DNA of 64,000 bases from Maricaulis salignorans. Lineage in GTDB: Bacteria > Pseudomonadota > Alphaproteobacteria > Caulobacterales > Maricaulaceae. The stretch lies in contig NZ_FNHG01000009.1 of NCBI RefSeq assembly GCF_900103475.1, positions 47,905 through 111,904 on the forward strand, given 5' to 3'. The notes beneath the pieces were generated by a model, which saw only the letters and a list, made by a program, of their open reading frames with translations, was not told the origin of the DNA and searched no databases. How positions within the stretch are numbered: position 1 is the first letter of the stretch; each line of letters begins with the position of its first letter. Shown here piece by piece: positions 40,400 to 49,063 of this stretch. Both the position numbers and the translations under genes were made by a program.

Positions 40400-40445
40400 C
40401 GGGCAGGTCCGCCGCTCTCCCCCAGGGGCGGGCCTGCCCGGATTT
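40400..40445 (+). terminator. Possible terminator after fasciclin gene
   Basis: An 8-bp stem CGGGCAGG/CCTGCCCG (40400-40407 with 40433-40440) sits seven bases after the stop codon and is followed by GATTT. The T-run is weak and the loop is large but contains CCCCC/GGGG pairs. Confidence 0.45.
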
Positions 40446-40496
40446 CAGCCCTGATATAGCGGGCCCGCTCCCCCCGGCCGGTCCGCCATCAGCCGA

Positions 40497-41921
40497 TCAG
40501 GACGCAGTGTCCGCCGCAGCCTTCGCCGCTACCGCCTTCTTGCGCCGCACCGTCTTGCGGGCAATCGGGCGCACATGGTCCTCGATATATTCCACGATCA
40601 TGCCGGCGACATCCTTGCCCGAGGTGCGTTCGACGCCCTCCAGACCGGGCGAGGAATTCACTTCCAGGATTTTCGGCCCCACCGAGGATCGCAGCAGATC
40701 CACACCGGCGACAGACAGCCCCAGCGCCTTGGCGGCGCGCAGCGCGGAGAGGCGTTCGTCCTTGCTCACCTTGACCTTGGTCGCCGAGCCGCCGCGATGC
40801 AGATTGGAGCGGAACTCGCCCGCCTCGCCCTGGCGCATCATGGTCGCGACCACCTTGCCGCCGACGATGAAGCAGCGAATATCGGCGCCGCCGGCTTCCT
40901 TGACGAATTCCTGGACGATGAAATTGGCCTCGAGGCCGCGGAAGGCATCGATCACCGATTCCGCCGCCTTCTTGGTCTCGGCCAGCACGACACCGCGACC
41001 CTGCGTGCTCTGCAACAGTTTCACCACCAGCGGCGCACCGCCGACATGGGCGATGAGATTATTCGTGTCTTTCGGCGAATGGGCAAAGGCCGTCACCGGC
41101 ATGGCAATGCCCTCGCGCGCCAGCACCTGGTGGGCATAGAGCTTGTCGCGCGAGGCCCCGATCGCCTCGGCCGAATTGAGGCAATAGGCCCCCATCATGG
41201 TGAATTGCCGCAGCACCGCCATGCCATAGCCGGTCATGCTAGCCCCGATGCGCGGAATGATGGCGTCATAGGCCGGCAGCGGCTTGCCGTCATAGAATAC
41301 CCGCGGATCAGCGGCATCGAGCGCCAGGGTGCAGCGCGCCGTATTGATCATCTCGACGACATGGCCGCGCGTCTCGGCGGCGTCCTTCAGGCGCTGGGAG
41401 GAGTAGTTATTCGGCTCCCGCGTCAGGATGGCGACACGCAGCGGCCGCTTGACCGGCCGGCGACGCGGGAAATCCTTGTAGAGTTCGTAGGATAGCGCGC
41501 CCTGGGCGCAGGACTGGCCCGGGCTGACCATCATGTCCTCGCCAATCGCCTGGCGTCCGAGCAGCATGCGATAGGTCATGGATTCGCGATTGGTCAGGGT
41601 CAGCTCGACCGGCCAGGTGCGCTCGCCAATCTTCATCGGCGTCTCGATCACCCAGCGCAATTCACGCTCGCCATTCGAGGAGGTCACTTCACGGCGATCG
41701 ACCGCAGGCGCCGAACAGACAACCTCGATCTCCGGCTTGTCCGGCACCGGGTGCATGATGAAACGAACCTGCGGCTTGTCGAGCGGCCCGAAAGGCTCGA
41801 CCGAGACCGCATGCAGCGCCGAAGTCCGCGCCCCGGTATCAACCTTGGCCCGCACCGCCGGCAGCCCCAGCTTGGGAAATGCCGCCCACTCTTCCCAACC
41901 GAGCTGGAATGTCTTGTCCAT
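40497..41921 (-). CDS. RimB-RimK-type fusion: retropepsin-like domain plus ATP-grasp glutamate ligase
   Basis: The 474-residue protein joins two domains. Residues about 1-150 match the ATP-dependent zinc protease/RimB family, with the aspartic-protease-like motif [13 protein letters not shown] (Asp28-Thr29-Gly30). Residues about 160-450 are a RimK-type ATP-grasp ligase with [39 protein letters not shown] and [13 protein letters not shown]. RimK adds glutamates to ribosomal protein S6 and RimB is its protease partner in pseudomonads. A Lys/Arg/Ala-rich tail (about 455-474) follows. Target in this organism unknown. It is monocistronic. Confidence 0.9.
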   Translation of the reverse strand: MDKTFQLGWEEWAAFPKLGLPAVRAKVDTGARTSALHAVSVEPFGPLDKPQVRFIMHPVPDKPEIEVVCSAPAVDRREVTSSNGERELRWVIETPMKIGERTWPVELTLTNRESMTYRMLLGRQAIGEDMMVSPGQSCAQGALSYELYKDFPRRRPVKRPLRVAILTREPNNYSSQRLKDAAETRGHVVEMINTARCTLALDAADPRVFYDGKPLPAYDAIIPRIGASMTGYGMAVLRQFTMMGAYCLNSAEAIGASRDKLYAHQVLAREGIAMPVTAFAHSPKDTNNLIAHVGGAPLVVKLLQSTQGRGVVLAETKKAAESVIDAFRGLEANFIVQEFVKEAGGADIRCFIVGGKVVATMMRQGEAGEFRSNLHRGGSATKVKVSKDERLSALRAAKALGLSVAGVDLLRSSVGPKILEVNSSPGLEGVERTSGKDVAGMIVEYIEDHVRPIARKTVRRKKAVAAKAAADTAS

Positions 41922-41993
41922 TTGTCTCTCTCAAGCGTCGCGATCAAACACGGATCGGTCTTAGCAGAAAGATGCGGGGAGCCAAGCGGAGAA

Positions 41994-42116
41994 CGGGACA
42001 TGGTCCTGTCCCGCAGGGCAGGTGCGTGTCCCGACTTGGGGAATCATCGCGTGTCCCGCTGTGCATTGCCTGTCACCGAGTCGGGACACGCACCGGCGAA
42101 GCCGGAGCATGTCCCG
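41994..42116. repeat. Cloverleaf REP-like element R2, overlapping the RAYT 3' end
   Basis: The outer stem pairs 41994-42006 with 42104-42116 (one mismatch), a CCTG/CAGG hairpin lies at 42005-42022, the central 18-bp stem pairs 42022-42039 with 42076-42093, and CCGGC-GAA-GCCGG fills 42093-42105. Compared with R1, the first hairpin differs at paired positions yet still folds, which is covariation evidence. The transposase reading frame ends inside it at 42073. Confidence 0.88.
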
Positions 42117-42705
42117 GTGACGCGGCATCCATCATTGGCTGGCCACTCTGAGTGAAATAGCCCAGTTGCGCTTCCTGCGCTGCCGTCAAACCGGTGTCGA
42201 GATAGGCTTGCCAATCCCGAATCCCGCGCAGTATTGGCGGCCTGCACAGCAAGCGATTTTCGAGGCCAAAGACGCGCGAGGCCGCACTCGACCACTGCCA
42301 CTCCTGCGCCCGCCGACGCAGCCCGGCACGAACCGGATTGAGCTCGACATAGCGTACCGCTACCAGCGCATGCGTCTCATCCATCGCGCAGGAGGAAAAC
42401 CGACCCTGCCACAGGGACCCAGTCCAGCCTTCGCGGCGATTGATGGCGCGGCAATAGGCCTGATGCGCCCAGCCCACCGTTGCCGCCAATGCCCCCTCCT
42501 CGGGTGGTTCCAGCACGAGGTGGACGTGATTGGGCATCAGGCAATAAGCCCAGCACAACACCCCACGCGCCGAGCAGGCTTGCTGCATCAGCTCAAGGTA
42601 GAGCCGGTAATCGGAGTCTTGGAAAAAGGTAGGCTGGCGCCGATTGCCGCGCTGGGTCACGTGGTGGGGATAATGCGGCAGGACATGGCGGGCCTTGCGG
42701 GGCAT
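42073..42705 (-). CDS. REP-associated tyrosine transposase (RAYT, IS200/Y1 type)
   Basis: The 210-residue protein is a Y1/HUH single-strand nuclease. The metal-binding HUH motif is NHVHLV (His60, His62), followed by GSLWQGRFSS and VRYVELNPVRAGL, whose tyrosine (Tyr119) is the candidate nucleophile. These blocks are diagnostic for RAYT proteins, which act on REP-type hairpins. The last 15 or so residues (SPGHAPASPVRVPTR) are encoded by repeat R2 itself. R3 lies 49 bases upstream of the ATG. The gene appears intact. It is more likely a domesticated single-copy RAYT than an active insertion sequence, since no terminal IS605-type ends were found. Confidence 0.92.
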   Translation of the reverse strand: MPRKARHVLPHYPHHVTQRGNRRQPTFFQDSDYRLYLELMQQACSARGVLCWAYCLMPNHVHLVLEPPEEGALAATVGWAHQAYCRAINRREGWTGSLWQGRFSSCAMDETHALVAVRYVELNPVRAGLRRRAQEWQWSSAASRVFGLENRLLCRPPILRGIRDWQAYLDTGLTAAQEAQLGYFTQSGQPMMDAASPGHAPASPVRVPTR

Positions 42706-42753
42706 AGCGCATTTTAACGCGAAAGTGAAAAATTACAACCTGAGGATTAATCC

Positions 42754-42856
42754 CCGGACGTGGTCCTGTTTCAAAGAAACAGGTGCATGTCCCGACTTGG
42801 GTGGTGCGCGCACTCAGTCGGGACACGCACCGGCTGGACGCCGGACCGTGTCCCGG
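42754..42856. repeat. Cloverleaf REP-like element R3
   Basis: It has the same plan as R1 and R2: outer stem (42755-42766 with 42843-42854, using G-T pairs), hairpin CCTGTTTC/GAAACAGG, central stem 42783-42800 with 42813-42830, and CCGGC/GCCGG with a five-base loop. The central loop is only about 12 bases, against 36 in R1 and R2. It ends two bases before the stop codon of the ArsR-methyltransferase gene. Confidence 0.86.
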
Positions 42857-42858
42857 CG

Positions 42859-43800
42859 CTATTCGCTCGGCACAGCCACCCAGATCTTCATCGTCAGCAG
42901 GCCGCTGGGCTCATCGGGGTGCAGCGAGGTCTGATGCGCCAGCTTCAGGCCGGCGCCTTCGATCCAGGTTTGCATTTCCTCGTCGGAGAAGCCGAGACGG
43001 CGGTGATAATGATCCTCGCGCAGGGTTTCCAGCTGGTGCGGCGCGAAGTCGACGATCAGGAGATGGCCGCCGGGTTTGAGCAGACGGCCGCATTCGGCGA
43101 CGGCGCCGGCGGGATCGTCGAGATAGTGCAGGACCTGGTGCACGGTGACGAGGTCGGCGGCCGCGTTCTCGAAAGGTAGTGCGCCGACATCGGCATGGCG
43201 GACCGAGCAATTATTCAGGCCGGCATTGGCCAGATTAAGCCGGGCGACATTGAGCATGGAGTGATTGATGTCGACGCCAATGCCGCGTTTGACCCGATCC
43301 GCGAACAGCTCGAGCACGCGGCCCGTGCCAACGCCGACATCGATCATCAGATCGAAGGGGCCGGGCCCGGCCAGCTTGCGCATGGCTTTTTCGACTTCAG
43401 CATCGGCCAGGTGCAGACGCCGGATCTGGTCCCAGTCATCCGCCACGCTCTCGAAATAGGTCTGGGCAGCGAGCGCGCGGGCCTGTTTGATCGATTCAAG
43501 CCGGGCAATATCGCGCGTCAGGACCGGATCACTCTCGGGCAAGAGCTCGCCAAGAATCTCCGCCAGGCGCCGGCCGCCACCCGTCTCGGTCAGGCGATAG
43601 AAAACATAGGCGCCTTCGGGCAGGCGTTCGGCGAGGCGCGCATCAGTCAAAAGCTTGAGATGCCGGCTGACACGTGGCTGGCTCTGCCCGAGCACATGCA
43701 CAAGTTCGGAAACGGTCAATTCACCGCGCGACAGCAGCGAAACCACACGCAAACGCGTCGGTTCGGCGATTGCCTTGAGCTGTGTGACCAGTGCATCCAT
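42859..43800 (-). CDS. ArsR-family regulator fused to SAM methyltransferase
   Basis: The N-terminal winged helix (residues 1-90) has IAEPTRLRVVSLLSRGELTVSELV and the recognition helix QSQPRVSRHLKLL typical of ArsR/SmtB proteins, but no obvious metal-binding cysteine pair. Residues about 140-310 form a class I methyltransferase with motif I IDVGVGTGRVLEL and GGHLLIVDF. Such fusions are common in alphaproteobacteria, often near methionine-cycle genes; here the neighbours are RAYT and a D-amino-acid dehydrogenase. The small-molecule substrate is unknown. Confidence 0.9.
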   Translation of the reverse strand: MDALVTQLKAIAEPTRLRVVSLLSRGELTVSELVHVLGQSQPRVSRHLKLLTDARLAERLPEGAYVFYRLTETGGGRRLAEILGELLPESDPVLTRDIARLESIKQARALAAQTYFESVADDWDQIRRLHLADAEVEKAMRKLAGPGPFDLMIDVGVGTGRVLELFADRVKRGIGVDINHSMLNVARLNLANAGLNNCSVRHADVGALPFENAAADLVTVHQVLHYLDDPAGAVAECGRLLKPGGHLLIVDFAPHQLETLREDHYHRRLGFSDEEMQTWIEGAGLKLAHQTSLHPDEPSGLLTMKIWVAVPSE

Positions 43801-43895
43801 GAATTTCTTGCCCGTAAGTGCGGAATGTCCCTTGCTTTTATCCGCATCGCGCCGAAGTTCAAAGGCAGCATGTAGCCCGCGCCCTGGAGAGCGAT

Positions 43896-45164
43896 GTGAG
43901 ACGCCGCGAGATCATCATTGTCGGAGCCGGACTGGCCGGGGTCAGCGCCGCCTGGACACTTGCCCGGCATGGTCATTCGGTGACCGTCCTCGATGCCCTG
44001 GTCGGGCCCGGCCTGGAGACCAGTTTTGCCAATGCCGGCGCACTGACGCCCTCGGAGCCGGAGCCGTGGAACCAGCCCGGCGTCGCCTGGCAATTGCTCG
44101 CCTCGCTGTTCGATCCGCACGCCGCGATGAAATTGCGGCTGGCGCCCCTGCCCGGTCTGATTGGTTGGGGCCTGCGCTTCCTGCGCAATTCCACCCGTGC
44201 GCGCCATATCGCCGCCAGCGAGGCCAATTTCGGCCTCGCCCGCTATAGTCTTGCCGAGACCCAGGCCGTCCGCGATGAGCTGGGACTGGAATTCGACAAT
44301 CTCAAATCCGGAACGCTGAAGCTTTGCCGCAACCAGGCTGGCATCAATGCCGCGGTCCTTGCGGCCGACCGACTCGTGCCCCTGGGTCTGAATTACCGCG
44401 TTCTCGACCGCGCCGGGACGCTGGCACTGGAACCGCGCCTGACCGCGATCGCCGATGAGATCGCCGGCTCCATCCACTATCCCGACGATGAATCCGGGGA
44501 TGCCCACCGATTTACCAAGGGCCTGGCCGCCGCCGCAGAGGCTGCCGGGGTGAGTTTCGAATGGGGGACCCGCGTCATCGAATTGATGGATCGCGGCGGC
44601 CAGGTCGTGGGCGTGCGCACCGAGACCGAGGAGATCGAGGCCGACACCATCATTATCGCCGCCGGTCACACGGCCTGGTCGCTGCTAAAGCCGCTCGGCC
44701 TGCATCTGCCGGTACGGCCGGTGAAGGGCTACTCACTCACCCTTGATATGTCCGACCTCCAGACCCGGCCCGCCATTCCCGTCTGCGACGAGGCATTGCA
44801 CGCTATCGTCACGCCGATGGGTGACCGCTTACGGGTTGCAGGCACGGCTGAGATTGCCGGCAATGACAGGCGCTTGCGGCCGGAACGGGTGGAAAACCTC
44901 AAATCCCTGGTGCGCGCCATCTATCCACAATTTGCCGATCGCCTGCTGACCGGCGAGATCAACGCCTGGGCCGGCTTCCGGCCGATGAGCGCCGATGGCC
45001 GCCCCTTTATCGGCGAGACCCGCGCCAGGGGCCTGTGGCTGACAACCGGACACGGCCATCTGGGCTGGACGCAGGCGATGGGATCGGCCGGATTGCTGGC
45101 CGCCCTGATTGATGGCGAGGAGCCGCCGGTCGATCCGGCACCGTTTGCGGCGAGCCGGATCTAG
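43896..45164 (+). CDS. D-amino acid dehydrogenase (DadA family)
   Basis: The 422-residue FAD enzyme starts with the dinucleotide-binding motif IIIVGAGLAGVSAAWTLARHG and ends with GFRPMSADGRPFIG and GHGHLGWTQAMGSAGLL, the DadA C-terminal pattern. It should oxidise D-amino acids at the membrane, passing electrons to quinone. I choose the GTG at 43896, which has GGAGA upstream and places the FAD motif near residue 5; an ATG at 43818 would lie in the promoter region of the divergent gene. Its stop overlaps the converging MarR gene stop by four bases at a CTAG. Confidence 0.92.
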   Translation: MRRREIIIVGAGLAGVSAAWTLARHGHSVTVLDALVGPGLETSFANAGALTPSEPEPWNQPGVAWQLLASLFDPHAAMKLRLAPLPGLIGWGLRFLRNSTRARHIAASEANFGLARYSLAETQAVRDELGLEFDNLKSGTLKLCRNQAGINAAVLAADRLVPLGLNYRVLDRAGTLALEPRLTAIADEIAGSIHYPDDESGDAHRFTKGLAAAAEAAGVSFEWGTRVIELMDRGGQVVGVRTETEEIEADTIIIAAGHTAWSLLKPLGLHLPVRPVKGYSLTLDMSDLQTRPAIPVCDEALHAIVTPMGDRLRVAGTAEIAGNDRRLRPERVENLKSLVRAIYPQFADRLLTGEINAWAGFRPMSADGRPFIGETRARGLWLTTGHGHLGWTQAMGSAGLLAALIDGEEPPVDPAPFAASRI

Positions 45165-45658
45165 CGTGTTTCCGCATCCGGCAAATTGAAGCGAGCGGCA
45201 AAACTCTTGCGTTTGAGCGCTTGCTCCATGCGAGTCATGCCTTCGAACATATCGATCCCGATCTCGTCAAACAGAGCCTGGTAGACGTTTGCCGCCTCGC
45301 GCATGAAGCGCGCCACGGCTGCGGCCCGTTCGACACCCGCCGCCGTCAAATGCAGGGGTTTGCGCCGGTCATCGTGTTCGTCCTCGCCGCGTTCGGCCAA
45401 GCCCAGCTCGAGCAGCTTTCTGACATTCTTGATCACAGCCGCATGGGTCATGCCCACCTGCTGCGCGATTTCGGTCACGCTCAGCGGGCCATCGGCCAGC
45501 AGCAACAAGGCTGAGACAGACCGCGGCGGAACGGCGAGGCCCAATCGACGCATCAAAATGCCACCATCGGCCTCAATGTCACCGACGACCCGTAGCGCGA
45601 GCAAACCGAAAAAGCCCGGTGCATATTTCCCGTGGGCGATATCCTGGAAGTCTTTCAT
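45161..45658 (-). CDS. MarR-family transcriptional regulator
   Basis: The 165-residue protein has the winged-helix pattern SALLLLADGPLSVTEIAQQVGMTHAAVIKNVRKLLELGLAER with the wing EDEHDDRRKPLHLTAAG, diagnostic for MarR. It is divergent from the S41-like lipoprotein, and palindromic repeats in the 92-base gap are probably its operators, so it likely represses both genes. The inducer is unknown. Confidence 0.94.
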   Translation of the reverse strand: MKDFQDIAHGKYAPGFFGLLALRVVGDIEADGGILMRRLGLAVPPRSVSALLLLADGPLSVTEIAQQVGMTHAAVIKNVRKLLELGLAERGEDEHDDRRKPLHLTAAGVERAAAVARFMREAANVYQALFDEIGIDMFEGMTRMEQALKRKSFAARFNLPDAETR

Positions 45659-45678
45659 AGCCGGCCCCGATCAGAACA

Positions 45679-45735
45679 ACGTTACTGGTAACGTGAATAA
45701 TATTGCGCTATAACCGATACCAGTAACGTACCAGT
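45679..45735. promoter_or_regulatory. Putative MarR operator pair
   Basis: Site 1 (45679-45694) is ACGTTAC-TG-GTAACGT, a 16-base palindrome. Site 2 (45719-45735) contains TACCAGTAACGTACCAG; its TACCAGTAACGT matches 11 of 12 positions of site 1 read on the other strand. Both lie between the divergent starts at 45658 and 45751, which fits autorepression and control of the lipoprotein gene. Confidence 0.7.
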
Positions 45736-45750
45736 GAAAGGAATGCACCC

Positions 45751-47076
45751 ATGAATCTACCCCGCGCATCGCAGATACTGATTCGCGCCCTGGGCGCGGC
45801 GTTCGCAATCGGCCTGGCAGGCTGTGCCGTCGCGCAACCGGCACCGGGCCGGGAGCCGAGTTTCACCGCTGATCAATTGCGCATTGATCTGACTGCCTGG
45901 CAGGACTGGCTTCGGTCGACCCACCCCGATCTGGCCCACTCGGCGGATACCGCCGAGCTCGACCGGCAAGTCGAGGCGTTGGGCAATAGCCTGACCGGTC
46001 AATACAGTCCGCTGGAGGCGTGGATGGCGCTCTCGAGGCTCAATCCGGTCTATGCCGATGCCCATACCGGTCTGGCAATTCCGTCCTTCCCGGACGCAGA
46101 CTTCCCGCCGGTTGAAATCCGGGACGGTCACGCCTGGATCGGCGCGGCAATCGCACCGGAGAGCGGGCTCCGGCCCGGCGAACGGGTCGTCACTGTCGAT
46201 GGCATCGATATCGACGCCATGATCGCGAACGTCCTGCCCCACATCCGCGGCGAAACGGACAGCTTGCGCGAACGCATACTCCAATTGCGGTTTGCCGAAT
46301 ATCTCGCCTTCTGGTCGGGCCGGACCCGCTTCAACCAGATCGAGCTTCAGGGTATCGCGGGAAACAGGTTTAGCCATTCCTATACCCCCCAGACCGACCG
46401 CCCGGGGGAAGATGGTGCGGCATTCTCGGTCGAGTTCCGGAACCACAGCGCTATCCTCTCGGTACGGACATTCGATCTCGCCCGATTTGAAACATTCAAC
46501 ACGTTTCTGACTGACGCCTTTGCACGCATCGCTGCCCGGGATAGCGAGCGATTGATCATCGACATCCGGGAAAACGGCGGCGGTGCCCGGGAGCTCTCGG
46601 ACCGGCTGCTCGCCTATCTGACGGAGGATCGCTACACGCCGACCTCGGCGATTACAGCGCGGATCGCACCGGAAAATATCGCCCGCATCCCCGGTGCCGA
46701 ACTGGGCCAGGTGGTGCATCTGCCCTTCCCGCAATGGGTCGAGCCGCCGGCCGGTCTCGAATATCGGTTTTCCGGGGAGATCATCGTCCTGATCGGTCCA
46801 GACACCTATTCGCAAGGCATTGTCTTTGCGAACATAGTACAGGACTTTCAAATCGGCCGGATCGCCGGACTGCCCACCGAAGGCGCCGCCAACCAAACGG
46901 GTCAGGTCCAGCGATTCACCTTGCCGCAAACCGGTTTCGAAGCACGATCACCGCTCTACATCTTCTGGCGCGCTTCGGGCGAGGCGTCCTCCAGCCCTGT
47001 GCAACCGGACATCCTGCTGCCACATGCCGGCGAGGAGCAGCTGACCGCCCTCCTCAATATGCTGGGCGAAGACTGA
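45751..47076 (+). CDS. S41-peptidase-like lipoprotein
   Basis: The 441-residue protein has a signal with lipobox GLAGC (Cys25), a helical N-terminal domain, a PDZ-like segment (GLRPGERVVTVDGIDIDAMI, about 143-162) and an S41 tail-specific-protease domain with IDIRENGGG and VLIGPDTYSQGIVFANI. The serine of TYSQG is the expected nucleophile; the lysine normally found four residues later is replaced (Gly-Ile-Val), so activity is uncertain. Likely an envelope or outer-membrane lipoprotein regulated by the divergent MarR. Confidence 0.85.
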   Translation: MNLPRASQILIRALGAAFAIGLAGCAVAQPAPGREPSFTADQLRIDLTAWQDWLRSTHPDLAHSADTAELDRQVEALGNSLTGQYSPLEAWMALSRLNPVYADAHTGLAIPSFPDADFPPVEIRDGHAWIGAAIAPESGLRPGERVVTVDGIDIDAMIANVLPHIRGETDSLRERILQLRFAEYLAFWSGRTRFNQIELQGIAGNRFSHSYTPQTDRPGEDGAAFSVEFRNHSAILSVRTFDLARFETFNTFLTDAFARIAARDSERLIIDIRENGGGARELSDRLLAYLTEDRYTPTSAITARIAPENIARIPGAELGQVVHLPFPQWVEPPAGLEYRFSGEIIVLIGPDTYSQGIVFANIVQDFQIGRIAGLPTEGAANQTGQVQRFTLPQTGFEARSPLYIFWRASGEASSSPVQPDILLPHAGEEQLTALLNMLGED

Positions 47077-47146
47077 ATCGACGGCTGGTTTGGCTCGAGG
47101 CTCGCCGGTCGACCCGGCATCGTTTGAGACGGACCGGACCTGATAC

Positions 47147-47175
47147 AAAAAAGGCCCGGCATTAGTGCCGGGCCT
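47147..47175 (-). terminator. Rho-independent terminator of ettA
   Basis: On the minus strand AGGCCCGGC and GCCGGGCCT form a 9-bp stem with a six-base loop, followed directly by six Ts (47147-47152). It lies 29 bases past the ettA stop codon. It also lies 70 bases downstream of the converging S41 gene, whose transcripts could form the same stem but without the T-run. Confidence 0.9.
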
Positions 47176-47203
47176 CGATTGATTGCGATTGGTTCGGCGC
47201 AGC

Positions 47204-48871
47204 CTAGCGACCAAATTTCTGGAATTTGATCCGGTGCGGAATATCCGCATCGGCGCCGAGGCGGCGCTTCTTGTCTTCGAGATAATCGGAGAAGGAACCT
47301 TCAAACCATTCCACATGGCTATCGCCTTCAAAGGCGAGAATGTGGGTGGCGATACGGTCGAGGAAGAAGCGGTCGTGGGAAATGACCACGGCGCAGCCGG
47401 GATAGATTTCCAGCGCTTCTTCAAGGGCCGAGAGGGTTTCGACGTCGAGATCATTGGTTGGCTCATCGAGCAGGAGCAGATTGCCGCCCTCTTTGAGCAT
47501 TTTGGCGAGATGGACGCGATTGCGTTCACCGCCTGAGAGCAGGCCGACTTTTTTCTGCTGGTCGCCGCCCTTGAAGTTGAAAGCCCCGACATAGGCCCGG
47601 CTCGGCACTTCGCGATTGCCGAGATTGAGCATGTCATTGCCCTCGGAAATCTCTTCCCAGACGGTCTTCTTCGGGTCGAGCTTGTCGCGCGACTGGTCGA
47701 CATAGCCCAGCTTGACGGTCTCGCCGAGGCGGATCGAGCCTTCATCCGGGGTTTCCTGGCCGATAATCATGCGGAACAGGGTCGATTTACCGGCACCATT
47801 GGGGCCGATCACGCCGACGACGCCGCCCGGCGGCAGCTTGAATTCCAGCCCATCGATCAGAAGCTTGTCGCCATAACCCTTTTTCAGGCCCTCGACCTCG
47901 ACCACAACTCCGCCAAGGCGTGGGCCAGGCGGGATATTGATTGTGGCGTGCGAGACATCGGCGCGTTCGGCCTTTTCGCGCAGCTCCTCATAGGAGCGGA
48001 TACGGGCCTTGGACTTGGCCTGACGGGCTTTCGGCGAGGAGCGGATCCAGTCCAGCTCGCGGGCCAGGGCGCGCTCCTTGGCCGATTTCTCCCGGCCTTC
48101 CTGGGCCATGCGCTTGGTCTTCTGTTCCAGCCAGGACGAATAGCCGCCCTCATAGGGCACGCCGCGGCCGCGATCGAGCTCGAGCGTCCAGGTGGTGATC
48201 GAGTCGAGGAAGTAACGGTCGTGGGTCACGACCAGAACGGCGCCGGCGAATTTCTCGAGATAGTTTTGCAGCCAGGCCACCGACTCGGCATCGAGGTGGT
48301 TGGTCGGCTCATCGAGCAGCAGCATGTGTGGTTCGGACAGCAGAAGGCGGCACAGCGCGACGCGGCGGCGTTCACCACCGGAGAGATCCTTGACACCCCA
48401 GTCGGCGGGCGCACAACGCAGCGCGTCCATCGCCATTTCGATCTTGGAATCAATGTCCCAGGCATCGGCAGCGTCGATCTTTTCCTGCAGCGTGTTCATT
48501 TCTTCCATCAGCTCGTCGGAATAATCCTCGGCGAGTTTCATGGAGATGGCGTTGAAATCATCGATCAGCTTCTTGGCCGCCGAACCTTCAATGACGTTTT
48601 CCCAGACGGTCTTGTTGTCGTCGAGATGCGGCTCCTGCGCCAGATAGCCAACGCGCACGCCCTTTTCGGCCCAGGCTTCGCCACCGAATTCGGTATCCAT
48701 ACCGGCCATGATCTTCAGCAGGGTGGATTTGCCCGAACCATTGACGCCGACGACACCGATCTTGGCGTCGGGCAGGAAATGGAGCGAGATGTTTTCGAAC
48801 ACCGGCTTGGAGGCACCGGGATAGGTCTTGGACAGCTTGTCCATATGGAAGACATATTGATAGGCGGACAT
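47204..48871 (-). CDS. ettA: Energy-dependent translational throttle protein EttA (ABC-F)
   Basis: EttA is a cytosolic ribosome-binding ABC-F ATPase that gates the first steps of elongation according to energy state. Two ATPase domains are complete: Walker A GVNGSGKST (about residue 40) with LSGGERRRVALC, and GPNGAGKST (about 350) with LSGGERNRVHLA. The linker with the basic ARELDWIRSSPKARQAKSKARI region is the P-site tRNA-interaction motif. Length 555 matches EttA. A strong terminator follows. Confidence 0.96.
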   Translation of the reverse strand: MSAYQYVFHMDKLSKTYPGASKPVFENISLHFLPDAKIGVVGVNGSGKSTLLKIMAGMDTEFGGEAWAEKGVRVGYLAQEPHLDDNKTVWENVIEGSAAKKLIDDFNAISMKLAEDYSDELMEEMNTLQEKIDAADAWDIDSKIEMAMDALRCAPADWGVKDLSGGERRRVALCRLLLSEPHMLLLDEPTNHLDAESVAWLQNYLEKFAGAVLVVTHDRYFLDSITTWTLELDRGRGVPYEGGYSSWLEQKTKRMAQEGREKSAKERALARELDWIRSSPKARQAKSKARIRSYEELREKAERADVSHATINIPPGPRLGGVVVEVEGLKKGYGDKLLIDGLEFKLPPGGVVGVIGPNGAGKSTLFRMIIGQETPDEGSIRLGETVKLGYVDQSRDKLDPKKTVWEEISEGNDMLNLGNREVPSRAYVGAFNFKGGDQQKKVGLLSGGERNRVHLAKMLKEGGNLLLLDEPTNDLDVETLSALEEALEIYPGCAVVISHDRFFLDRIATHILAFEGDSHVEWFEGSFSDYLEDKKRRLGADADIPHRIKFQKFGR

Positions 48872-49063
48872 GGGCGGACGGTCTCTTCGGTAAAGGGGGT
48901 AAAAGCTGGGCTCCCTTTAACCGACCGGCGCGCATTGGGCAACGCGGCTGCAGCGCACGAGGTCAGATCGGGGAGGATCGGGCAGATTGGATCTTGGTGT
49001 GTAGATGGGGCCGATGGTCCGCGATTGCCATGGGGGCGAGGCAAATAGCCCCCCGCTTGCCAG

